12,794 nt of DNA. Source: Betaproteobacteria bacterium (GTDB taxonomy: Bacteria > Pseudomonadota > Gammaproteobacteria > Burkholderiales > SG8-39). Below, one piece after another: positions 6,901-12,794 of the stretch. The stretch covers positions 1-12,794 of the forward strand of contig VBCT01000150.1 of NCBI GenBank assembly GCA_005882235.1, read 5' to 3'. The notes beneath the pieces are model-generated. The model ran no database searches and had not been told where the DNA came from. It worked only from the letters and a program-made list of their open reading frames with translations. Every line of letters begins with the position of its first letter. Within the stretch, counting starts at the first letter, position 1. The translations under genes and the position numbers were made by a program.

Positions 6901-7419
6901 TTGGAAAGCGCAGACCAAGCGTCGCTCAGGACGACCGATTGCCCGCCTGGTGTACTGCAACCAGGTCAGCCGGCGCCGCTTTTCTCGCTTCCCGACGCGG
7001 ACATGGAAACCGTGGACCTCGGCCAGTTCCGGGGCAAGAAGCACGTCGTACTCTATTTCTATCCCAAGGACGGCACGCCCAACTGCACGCTGGAAGCCAC
7101 CGATTTCTCCGACCACGAAGACGAGTTTTCGCGCCACGACTGCGTGGTGCTCGGAGTGAGTCCGGACGATTGCCTTTGCCACGCCGGTTTCCGGGACCAG
7201 CACGGCGTTTCGATCCGGCTGCTCGCGGACACCGAGAGCGAGGTGTGCAGGAAATACGGCGTGGTGCACGAGAAGGAAGCCAACGGATCCAGGAAATCCT
7301 GCATCACGCGCTCCACTTTCGTCATCGACAAGCAGGGCACGGTCAGGCACGCGTTCTACGGCGTCAATCCCCGCGGGCATGCCGCCCAGGTGCTGGACCT
7401 CGTCAGATCGCTGCGTTGA
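6901..7419 (+). CDS. Peroxiredoxin, BCP/PrxQ-like, cysteine-rich
   Basis: Peroxiredoxins reduce hydrogen peroxide and organic hydroperoxides through a peroxidatic cysteine. The 172-aa product has the expected order: QPAPLFSLPDADMETVDL (23-40), GKKHVVLYFYPKDGTPNCT (45-63) with peroxidatic Cys62 in a P-x3-T-P-x-C-T context, VVLGVSPDD (82-90), LLADTESEVCRKYGV (107-121) and STFVIDKQGTVRHAF (138-152). In E. coli BCP the resolving cysteine is five residues after the peroxidatic one; here that position (67) is Thr. Other cysteines are at 14, 81, 91, 93, 116 and 134, so resolution may use one of these or the enzyme may be of the 1-Cys type. Start is TTG at 6901, supported by GAGGAAA just upstream. 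The FKBP-like gene follows after 31 bp and is probably co-transcribed. Cytoplasmic, no signal peptide. Confidence 0.88.
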   Translation: MESADQASLRTTDCPPGVLQPGQPAPLFSLPDADMETVDLGQFRGKKHVVLYFYPKDGTPNCTLEATDFSDHEDEFSRHDCVVLGVSPDDCLCHAGFRDQHGVSIRLLADTESEVCRKYGVVHEKEANGSRKSCITRSTFVIDKQGTVRHAFYGVNPRGHAAQVLDLVRSLR

Positions 7420-7450
7420 ACGGCGTCGGGCCTCGCGCCGACCCGAGCAC

Positions 7451-7942
7451 TTGATCATCGCAAAAAACACGGTCGTCTTGCTCGACGTCGAGCTGTCAGA
7501 CATCTGGGGCAAACTGATCCAGCGTTCCGGGGAGCCTCTGCAGTACCTGCACGGCGGCTACGGGAACATCTTTGCCGCGGCGGAGGCTGCCCTCGAAGGA
7601 AAGCAGGTCAAGGACCGCGTCGAAGTGCGTCTCGAGCCCGAGGATGCTTTCGGCGACTACGACGAAAACCTTCTCAGGGTCGAGCCGCGCAGCCGCTTTC
7701 CCGAGGTCCTCGAGGTCGGGATGCGCTTCGAGGGTGCTGCGGGCGGCGACGACGCGAACCGGATCTTCACGGTCACCGACATGGCCGAGGACAAGGTCGT
7801 GCTCGACGCCAATCATGCGCTTGCGGGGATGGCGCTCAAGTTGTCCTGCACCGTCGTCGGCGTGCGCCCGGCCACCGAGGTCGAGATTCAAAATGGCTCG
7901 GCCGACGATCCCGAATCGGTGATCCTCCGCATCCTGCCCTGA
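7451..7942 (+). CDS. SlyD/FKBP-type peptidyl-prolyl cis-trans isomerase-like protein
   Basis: The family catalyses proline isomerisation and acts as a folding helper. The product is 163 aa from TTG at 7451 and reads MIIAKNTVVLLDVELSD, the usual N-terminus. FKBP half: GEPLQYLHGGYGNI at 27-40 and the closing DANHALAGMALKLSCTVVGVRPAT at 119-142. Between them lies the insert-in-flap (chaperone) region, about 65-115, with RLEPEDAFGDYDENLL. The segment that in SlyD reads IPGLE is replaced here by FAAAEAAL, so catalytic activity could be reduced. The tail after residue 143 (EIQNGSADDPES) has no metal-binding His/Cys cluster. The frame is open 24 codons further upstream, but those codons overlap the peroxiredoxin 3' end and look non-coding. 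No good Shine-Dalgarno site precedes the TTG; translation may be coupled to the peroxiredoxin. Confidence 0.85.
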   Translation: MIIAKNTVVLLDVELSDIWGKLIQRSGEPLQYLHGGYGNIFAAAEAALEGKQVKDRVEVRLEPEDAFGDYDENLLRVEPRSRFPEVLEVGMRFEGAAGGDDANRIFTVTDMAEDKVVLDANHALAGMALKLSCTVVGVRPATEVEIQNGSADDPESVILRILP

Positions 7943-7947
7943 AGTTC

Positions 7948-7969
7948 CCCGGCGCCGGGCGTTTTCGCC
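7948..7969 (+). terminator. Possible weak hairpin terminator after the FKBP-like gene
   Basis: A 12-bp perfect palindrome CCCGGCGCCGGG (7948-7959) is followed by CGTTTT. Alternatively GGCG-TTTT-CGCC (7958-7969) forms a small tetraloop hairpin; the two are mutually exclusive. The stem is short and the T-run only four bases, so terminator activity is uncertain. Confidence 0.3.
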
Positions 7970-8025
7970 TATCATTTGACGCAGACTGCGCAACGCTATC
8001 CGCGCGGAATTCGACCGGGGAGGAC

Positions 8026-8029
8026 GGAG
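8026..8029 (+). promoter_or_regulatory. Shine-Dalgarno site of the FMN-binding glutamate-synthase-like gene
   Basis: GGAG lies 7 nt before ATG 8037, inside a purine-rich run that starts at 8017. It supports the start that gives an intact N-terminal membrane helix. Confidence 0.7.
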
Positions 8030-8036
8030 AGCCGGC

Positions 8037-9527
8037 ATGCTGGGCGTCATTTCGTATGGCCTCGGGACTCTGATCGGGTTCGGCTTGCTTGCGTTCCTCG
8101 TGATCGTCTTCATTCAGGACATCACGCAAAAGAAACACACGGTTCTTCGCAACTATCCGGTCATCGGGCACCTGCGCTATTTCCTCGAGAAGCAGGGCGA
8201 GTACTTCAGGCAGTACTTCTTCATGAACGACCGCGAAGAGCTGCCCTTCAACCGCGCCACTCGCGGCTGGGTCTACCGCCTGGCGAAGGCCGAAGGCGGG
8301 CTGATCGGCTTCGGCTCGACCAACAACACCAACGAGCCCGGCTCGATCCTGTTCGTCAACCATCCTTATCCGGTGCTGGAGGAGGACCGCCTGCCCACGC
8401 CGCCGCTCGCGATCGGCGAGGATTTCTGCAGGCAGCCCTTCCTCGGGAGATCGGTGGTCAACATCAGCGGCATGAGCTTCGGGGCGATCTCGGAGCCCGC
8501 AGTGCGCGCCCTGTCGCGAGGCGCGGCGCTCGCCGGCTGCTGGATGGACACGGGCGAGGGAGGGCTTTCGTCATTCCACCTGGAAGGCGGCTGCGACGTC
8601 ATCATGCAGATCGGCACCGCCAACTACGGCGTGCGCGCCGCAGACGGAAGCTTTTCGCGGGAGCGGGCGAAGGAGGTCGCGGCGTTTCCGCAGGTGAAGG
8701 CGTTCGAGATCAAGCTCTCGCAGGGCGCGAAGCCCGGCAAGGGGGGCGTGCTGCCTGCGGCGAAAGTGACCGAGCAGATCGCAAAAATCCGCGGCATACC
8801 GCCCTTGCAGGATTCGATCAGCCCCAACCGTCACCGCGATGTCGCCGATGTCGATCAGCTGCTCGACAAGGTCGCTCTTGTCCGCGACCTCACCGGCAAG
8901 CCCGTGGGCGTGAAGACGGCGATCGGCGGCTGGCAGTTCATGAACGAGCTCTGCGACGCGGTCCAGCGGCGCGGCCTCGAGTACGCGCCGGATTTTCTCG
9001 CCATCGACGGCGGTGAAGGCGGCTCGGGCGCGGCGCCCCAGGCGCTGATGGACCACATGGCCCTTCCGATCGCCGAGGCCCTGCCGCGCGTCATCGACTC
9101 GCTGATCGAGTCGGGGTTGCGCGGCCGCATCCGCGTCATCGCCGCGGGCAGGCTCGTCACTTCTGCGAAAGCCGCGTGGGCGCTGTGCGTCGGCGCCGAT
9201 TTCGTCAACACCGCGCGCGGCTTCATGTTCTCGCTCGGCTGCATCCAGGCGCTGCGCTGCCACCAGAACACCTGTCCCACGGGCGTGACGACGCATAACC
9301 CGCGCCTGCAGCGCGGACTGGTGGTCGAGGAGAAACACCTCCGCGTCGCCAACTACGCGACGGGCATGAACAAGGAAATCGACATGATCGCGCACTCCTG
9401 CGGCTGTCGCCATGCCCGCGACCTGAAGCGCGAGCACGTGCGCATCGTGCAAACCGCGGGCCACAGCGCGGCGCTCAACATACTGTATCCGTACCCCGAG
9501 CCCAACACCAAGCGCAAGGCCGCCTGA
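8037..9527 (+). CDS. FMN-binding glutamate synthase family protein, membrane-anchored, stand-alone
   Basis: The 496-aa protein has one N-terminal membrane helix (about 7-27, YGLGTLIGFGLLAFLVIVFI) and then the FMN/TIM-barrel domain of glutamate synthase. Seen in order: SGMSFGAISEPAVRALSRGA (144-163), DTGEGGLSSFH (171-181), GTANYGVR (193-200), FEIKLSQGAKPGKGGVLP (223-240), GVKTAIGG (291-298), AIDGGEGGSGAAP (322-334), and the Fe-S cysteine pattern Cys402-x5-Cys408-x4-Cys413 in a QNTCPTGVTTH context, as in the 3Fe-4S site of the GOGAT large subunit. It lacks the N-terminal glutaminase domain and the C-terminal GltB beta-helix domain, so it cannot make ammonia from glutamine by itself. Such short relatives are common and their reaction is mostly untested. 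Start supported by GGAG 7 nt upstream. It follows the FKBP-like gene by 94 bp; no partner GltD or glutaminase subunit is in the window. Confidence 0.92.
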   Translation: MLGVISYGLGTLIGFGLLAFLVIVFIQDITQKKHTVLRNYPVIGHLRYFLEKQGEYFRQYFFMNDREELPFNRATRGWVYRLAKAEGGLIGFGSTNNTNEPGSILFVNHPYPVLEEDRLPTPPLAIGEDFCRQPFLGRSVVNISGMSFGAISEPAVRALSRGAALAGCWMDTGEGGLSSFHLEGGCDVIMQIGTANYGVRAADGSFSRERAKEVAAFPQVKAFEIKLSQGAKPGKGGVLPAAKVTEQIAKIRGIPPLQDSISPNRHRDVADVDQLLDKVALVRDLTGKPVGVKTAIGGWQFMNELCDAVQRRGLEYAPDFLAIDGGEGGSGAAPQALMDHMALPIAEALPRVIDSLIESGLRGRIRVIAAGRLVTSAKAAWALCVGADFVNTARGFMFSLGCIQALRCHQNTCPTGVTTHNPRLQRGLVVEEKHLRVANYATGMNKEIDMIAHSCGCRHARDLKREHVRIVQTAGHSAALNILYPYPEPNTKRKAA

Positions 9528-9591
9528 TCTCTCCGGCGGCGGAACTATTTCCTGCGGCAGTGGCAGGCGTCGAGCGGGCACTACGTCGATG

Positions 9592-9600
9592 TGCTAGATT
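9592..9600 (+). promoter_or_regulatory. Candidate extended -10 promoter (TGCTAGATT) of the barrel protein gene
   Basis: TG-N-TAGATT is an extended -10 pattern with a five-of-six-like match weakened at the end (TAGATT vs TATAAT, four of six). It ends 33 nt before the start codon at 9634, giving a leader of about 26 nt with an AGGAG. No -35 hexamer is seen, which extended -10 promoters can do without. Confidence 0.35.
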
Positions 9601-9622
9601 GCTCGCACCTTACCTCTCCCTC

Positions 9623-9627
9623 AGGAG
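9623..9627 (+). promoter_or_regulatory. Shine-Dalgarno site selecting among three tandem ATGs
   Basis: AGGAG is followed directly by ATGATGATG (9628-9636). The first ATG touches the site, the second is 3 nt away and the third 6 nt away, so the third (9634) is the best start. Confidence 0.65.
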
Positions 9628-9633
9628 ATGATG

Positions 9634-10341
9634 ATGAATCTCAAACGCGGCCTTGTCATAACCCTTTTTGCCGTGTCGCTGCCTGTCGCTGCGAAAGACA
9701 TCAATATCCAGCCTCTCAATCAAAGCGAATTCCATGCGCTTTCCGAGGACTTGGGCGCGGCGCTGTCGTACAAGCCGTTGACGCCCACCGCGCCACTCGG
9801 CATTACCGGTTTCGATGTGGGAATCGCGGTGACCGACACTAAGCTCCAGAACAGCGCTGTATTCGCGAAAGCCGGCGCGGACATATCCAACGCGGCCGTG
9901 CCGTCGCTGCGGGTGCACAAGGGACTGCCTTTCGGCATCGACGTCGGTGTCATGGTAGGCGCGGTCCCGAGCACCAACATAAAGCTCTACGGAGGCGAGC
10001 TGCGTTACGCGATCGTCCCGGGCGGCGCGGCGATGCCGGCGATCGGTGTCCGCGGCAGCTACACCAAGCTCACCGGCGTGGATCAGCTCGACTTCGATAC
10101 CAAGGGCCTCGACCTTTCGATCTCGAAAGGCTTCCTGATGTTTACGCCTTATGGCGGTATCGGCAAGGTATGGGCCTCGAGCACGCCCAATGGCATCCCC
10201 GCGCTGTCGAAGGAATCCTTGTCGCTGAGCAAGGTTTACGTGGGCATCAATATGAATTTCGGATTGTCGAACCTCGCATTCGAGGGCGACCGGACGGGCA
10301 AGGCCACTAGCTACGGCGCAAAGCTGGGGTTTCGTTTCTAG
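9634..10341 (+). CDS. Secreted protein, probable outer-membrane beta-barrel, unknown function
   Basis: The 235-aa product begins with a clear Sec signal peptide, MNLKRGLVITLFAVSLPVAA, with a likely cut after VAA and before KDIN. The mature part is rich in Gly, Ser and alternating hydrophobic residues typical of transmembrane beta strands: FDVGIAVTDTK, VPSLRVHKGLPFGIDVGVM, IKLYGGELRYAI, PAIGVRGSYTKL, LDLSISKGFLMFTPYGGIGKV, KVYVGINMNFGLSNLAFEG, and it ends SYGAKLGFRF. A C-terminal Phe after alternating residues is the signature recognised by BamA, so export to the outer membrane is likely. I do not recognise a named family, and no ligand or transport role can be read off. Three tandem ATGs precede it; spacing from AGGAG picks 9634. 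It converges on nnr, with which it shares the stop-codon bases CTAG at 10338-10341. It is a plausible client of the BAM complex that contains the BamC at 3196-4320. Confidence 0.85.
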   Translation: MNLKRGLVITLFAVSLPVAAKDINIQPLNQSEFHALSEDLGAALSYKPLTPTAPLGITGFDVGIAVTDTKLQNSAVFAKAGADISNAAVPSLRVHKGLPFGIDVGVMVGAVPSTNIKLYGGELRYAIVPGGAAMPAIGVRGSYTKLTGVDQLDFDTKGLDLSISKGFLMFTPYGGIGKVWASSTPNGIPALSKESLSLSKVYVGINMNFGLSNLAFEGDRTGKATSYGAKLGFRF

Positions 10342-11813
10342 CCGCGGCGGTTGAGAAGGACCCGCGCCCGGTCGATCACTTCGCTCGCGGTGATGCCGGC
10401 CGGGCCGAAGCCGGAAGCGACCAGAGCGTCCGCGGCCGCGCCGTGGAGGTAGACGCCGGCGAGGAGCGCCTGAAGCGGCTCGGCGCCTTGCGCGATGAGC
10501 GCCGCGATCATGCCGGCGAGGGCATCTCCCATTCCGGCCGAGGCCATCCCGGGATTGCCCGAAGGATTGATCCAGAATTTCCCGTCCGGCGCGGCGATCA
10601 CGCTGCCGTTGCCTTTCAGAACGACACAGCTCCGATAGCGTTGCGCGATCGCCCTCGCCGAGGCGATGCGGTCCGCCTGCGCTCCATCGGTCGTTACGCC
10701 CAGCAGCCGCCCCGCCTCGGCAGGATGAGGCGTCAGGATAGTGGCCACCTTGCGTTTTGCGAGCGACGCGGCGAGCGCCCGGCTCCCCGCGATCAGGTTG
10801 AGCGCGTCGGCGTCGAGAACAAGCGGAAGCGGCGCAGCGAGCGCGGCGCGGAGCAGCTTCCTTGCCGAGTCGGCCTTGCCCATGCCCGGGCCTGCGACCA
10901 GGACGTCGACCAATCCCTTCTCGAGGAGCGCAGCGGGCTTTCGCAGCATCAGCTCGGGTTGCGCGTCGTCGATATAAGGGGGGCGCGGAGTGAGAAGTCC
11001 TAGATAGACGCGTCCGGCCCCGCACTTGAGAGCGGCGCGGCCGGCGATCACTGCCGCCCCGACCATTCCCGCGGCGCCGCCCAGAACGCCGACGCTGCCC
11101 GCCTGTCCTTTGTGGAAGTTTCTGCGCCGCGGCGCGATCGCGCGATCCAGAATGTCCGCATCGAGGAGCATCCCCTCGGGTTCGAGCAGCTCGACCGGAT
11201 CGAGTCCGAGCGTGTCCAGTTTCAGCTCGCCGCAGTGATCCGGGCCGTCGAGCGTCAGCAGTCCGGGCTTGTGAGCGATGAAAGTGAGGGTGTGGCTCGC
11301 GCGAACCGCACAGCCCAGGACGGCACCGGTATCGGCGTCGACGCCACTGGGAACGTCGAGAGCGAGGATCGGAACGCCGAGCGCGTTGAGCTTTTGGACC
11401 AGCGCGCCGTGAGCTCCGGCGAGCGGGCGCGCGAGGCCGGTGCCGAACAGGCCGTCGACGGCGAGATCGAAGCGCGATTGTCCCGGAATTTCACGAAGGA
11501 GCGTTCCTCCCGCGGCTTCCCATTTTCCCAGCGCCACGCGCGCGTCCTTCGGCAGCTTGTCGCGCTCGCCGGAGAAGACCACGCTCACGCGGAAGAACCA
11601 CCGCTTGAGATGCGCCGCGACTTCGAAAGCGTCGCCGCCGTTGTTGCCCGGGCCGGCGACGACGAGGATGGCCTTGGCCGTATCGCCGCAGAGATCGCGG
11701 GCGAGTTCGGCCGCGGCGGCGCCGGCGCGTTCCATGAGCGTGCCGAATGCGGGTGCCGCCAGCTCTTCCAGCTTGCGGATCGCGGGCGTCGTGTAGATCG
11801 GGAGCGCGGGCAT
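10338..11813 (-). CDS. nnr: Bifunctional NAD(P)H-hydrate repair enzyme Nnr (epimerase + ADP-dependent dehydratase)
   Basis: Nnr repairs damaged NADH/NADPH: the N-terminal epimerase interconverts R- and S-NAD(P)H hydrate, the C-terminal kinase-fold domain dehydrates the S form at the cost of ADP. In the 491-aa protein, residues 1 to about 215 carry the epimerase (YjeF N-terminal) motif AGPGNNGGDAFEVAAHL (53-69) and ALDVPSGVDADTG (151-163). Residues about 225-491 carry the dehydratase: HKGQAGSVGVLGGAAG (234-249), VAGPGMG (306-312), VLDADALNL (332-340), LTPHPAEAGRLLG (360-372), VLKGNGSVIA (398-407) and NPGMASAGMGDALAGMI (420-436) with the Gly-x-Gly-Asp near Asp430. Start at 11813 fits the family N-terminus (MPALPIYTTPAIRKLE); a much longer open frame upstream is shadow of the TRAP gene. 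No Shine-Dalgarno site is seen, but TATTAT lies 8 nt before the ATG. Cytoplasmic. Confidence 0.95.
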   Translation of the reverse strand: MPALPIYTTPAIRKLEELAAPAFGTLMERAGAAAAELARDLCGDTAKAILVVAGPGNNGGDAFEVAAHLKRWFFRVSVVFSGERDKLPKDARVALGKWEAAGGTLLREIPGQSRFDLAVDGLFGTGLARPLAGAHGALVQKLNALGVPILALDVPSGVDADTGAVLGCAVRASHTLTFIAHKPGLLTLDGPDHCGELKLDTLGLDPVELLEPEGMLLDADILDRAIAPRRRNFHKGQAGSVGVLGGAAGMVGAAVIAGRAALKCGAGRVYLGLLTPRPPYIDDAQPELMLRKPAALLEKGLVDVLVAGPGMGKADSARKLLRAALAAPLPLVLDADALNLIAGSRALAASLAKRKVATILTPHPAEAGRLLGVTTDGAQADRIASARAIAQRYRSCVVLKGNGSVIAAPDGKFWINPSGNPGMASAGMGDALAGMIAALIAQGAEPLQALLAGVYLHGAAADALVASGFGPAGITASEVIDRARVLLNRRG

Positions 11814-11821
11814 GGCGCCCA

Positions 11822-11827
11822 ATAATA
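11822..11827 (-). promoter_or_regulatory. Candidate -10 box (TATTAT) just before nnr
   Basis: On the minus strand TATTAT (five of six to consensus) ends 8 nt before the nnr ATG. A transcript would start almost at the ATG. It lies in the 71-bp gap after the TRAP permease stop. No -35 match is evident. Confidence 0.35.
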
Positions 11828-11884
11828 GCGTGGCTGGCTCTCGAAGGAGATCTCGCGCGGGCCTCGCGGCGAGCTGCCGGAGAA

Positions 11885-12794
11885 TCAGCTCAGATTGAAC
11901 ATCTTTCCCGGCAGATAGGTGACGATTTCGGGATACTTCCAGATGATCGCGACCGCCAGCACCATCAGGATGAAGAAGGGCAGCGAGGCGCGCGCGACGT
12001 AGAACATGTCCTTGCCGGTGAGGCCTTGCAGCACGAACAGGTTGAAGCCCACCGGCGGCGTAATCTGCGCCATCTCGACCACCAGCACTACGAAGATGCC
12101 GAACCAGAGCAAATCGATACCGGCCGCCTTCACCGAAGGCAGTATGACCGAAGAAGTGAGCACGACCATCGAGATGCCGTCGATGAAGCAGCCCAGAATG
12201 ATATATAGCACGGTCAGCACGGCGATCAGTTGCCAGGCGGCGAAGCCTTGCTCGCCGATCCATTGCGCCATGATTCGTGGCACCCCGGTGAATGCCATCG
12301 CCACCGTAAGAAACGCCGCGCCGGCGAGGATGAAGGCGATCATGCACGAGGTCTTGGTGGCACCCATCACGCTCGCCTCGAAGGTCCTCCAGCTCAGCGA
12401 TCCGGATGCCGCGGCGAGCACGAGCGCCCCGATGACGCCGATCACCGCCGCTTCCGTCGGCGTGGCGACGCCGGTGTAGATCGAGCCGATCACGGCGCCG
12501 ATGAGCAGCACCGCCGGAATCAGGTGGCGGGCCGCATGGAGCTTCTCGCCGAGCGTCGTGAACTGGTCGCGCGGAGGGGTCTTTCCCGGATTGAATAGCG
12601 CCCACGCGGCGATGTAGCCCGAGAACATAAGCATCAGCATGATTCCTGGAAGCACTCCTGCGACGAACAGGCGTGCGATCGATACGTCCGCGGCGACGCC
12701 GTACACGATCATGATGATCGAAGGCGGGATCAGCAAGCCGAGCGTGCCGGCGCCGGCCAACGAGCCGACCGTCATGGTTTCGTCGTAGCCGCGC
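11885..12794 (-). CDS. dctM: TRAP transporter large permease DctM-type, C-terminal part (5' end outside window)
   Basis: The open frame continues past the right edge (RGYDE precedes the first in-window Met), so about 303 C-terminal residues are seen of a protein usually about 430 aa. Family marks: GSLAGAGTLGLLIPPSIIMIVYG near the visible N-terminus, ATPTEAAVIGVIGALVLA mid-way, and ITPPVGFNLFVLQGLTG near the C-terminus, plus at least seven hydrophobic membrane helices. DctM forms the main channel of tripartite ATP-independent periplasmic transporters, which import organic acids or related small molecules with sodium, using a separate solute-binding protein (DctP) and small permease (DctQ); both would be expected upstream, outside the window. 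The substrate cannot be told from the permease. The ATG at 12775 is internal, not the start. nnr follows 71 bp downstream on the same strand but seems functionally unrelated. Confidence 0.95.
   Translation of the reverse strand, partial: RGYDETMTVGSLAGAGTLGLLIPPSIIMIVYGVAADVSIARLFVAGVLPGIMLMLMFSGYIAAWALFNPGKTPPRDQFTTLGEKLHAARHLIPAVLLIGAVIGSIYTGVATPTEAAVIGVIGALVLAAASGSLSWRTFEASVMGATKTSCMIAFILAGAAFLTVAMAFTGVPRIMAQWIGEQGFAAWQLIAVLTVLYIILGCFIDGISMVVLTSSVILPSVKAAGIDLLWFGIFVVLVVEMAQITPPVGFNLFVLQGLTGKDMFYVARASLPFFILMVLAVAIIWKYPEIVTYLPGKMFNLS

Noticed and set aside
7976..8002. TTGACG with TATCCG as a promoter for the FMN-binding protein
   Set aside because: The spacer is 15 bp and the -10 match is poor; not strong enough to list.
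9519..9540. GCCGCC / GGCGGC inverted repeat across the stop of the FMN protein gene, as a terminator
   Set aside because: Only a 6-bp stem with a 10-nt loop and no following T-run; likely chance in GC-rich sequence.
9610..11025. Long minus-strand open frame of 471 codons under the barrel gene and nnr
   Set aside because: Arg/His-rich composition without any domain; high-GC shadow of two well-supported genes.
11814..12605. Upstream extension of the nnr reading frame through the TRAP permease gene
   Set aside because: It is antisense-independent shadow sequence on the same strand in another frame, rich in Arg/Gly/His; the TRAP permease frame is clearly the coding one.
1..12794. A hidden defence, toxin-antitoxin or biosynthetic cluster
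   Set aside because: All main reading frames are accounted for by housekeeping or single-gene families; no nuclease-plus-sensor pairs, small toxin pairs, CRISPR repeats, phage genes or carrier-protein enzymes were seen.

Overview
The window is a GC-rich, densely coding stretch of bacterial chromosome. It suggests a betaproteobacterium, probably of the Burkholderiales/Nitrosomonadales type. The main reasons are the dapA-bamC pair followed by a YycJ-type metallo-beta-lactamase gene, a RoxA/YcfD-type ribosomal oxygenase, an outer-membrane-type barrel protein ending in Phe, and a TRAP transporter. This placement is inferred from protein families only; there is no rRNA or other phylogenetic marker here. 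I see no tRNA, rRNA, CRISPR array, transposase, phage gene or plasmid function.

Layout. (1) 1-365, +: 3' end of a DUF924 gene. It converges on (2) 362-1582, -: a fused alpha/beta-hydrolase-OsmC protein. (3) 1671-5144, +: a small SAM methyltransferase, then dapA, bamC (ATGA overlap with dapA) and a metallo-beta-lactamase-fold hydrolase. (4) 5148-5227: an 80-bp nested palindrome filling the gap between convergent genes. (5) 5228-6854, -: a ribosomal-oxygenase-like cupin and an unrecognised 167-aa protein, overlapping by 8 bp. (6) 6901-9527, +: peroxiredoxin, SlyD/FKBP-like isomerase and a membrane-anchored FMN glutamate-synthase-like protein. (7) 9634-10341, +: a secreted, probably outer-membrane beta-barrel protein. 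It converges on (8) 10338-11813, -: the bifunctional NAD(P)H-hydrate repair enzyme Nnr, preceded on the same strand by (9) 11885-12794: the C-terminal part of a TRAP transporter large permease, cut by the window edge.

How the genes fit together. Most are housekeeping genes: lysine/peptidoglycan precursor synthesis (DapA), outer-membrane assembly (BamC), translation or ribosome modification (RoxA-like), metabolite repair (Nnr) and peroxide/thiol defence (peroxiredoxin, OsmC domain). I see no new multi-gene defence or biosynthetic system. The points worth a second look are the palindrome at 5148-5227, a recurring pattern of -10-like boxes only 7-8 nt before start codons (possible leaderless mRNAs), two convergent gene pairs whose stop codons share one CTAG, a cysteine-rich peroxiredoxin without the usual nearby resolving cysteine, and the unknown partner of the RoxA-like gene.

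There is no stretch longer than 300 bases without a gene. The largest gaps are about 80-105 bases (1583-1670, 5145-5227, 7943-8036, 9528-9633).
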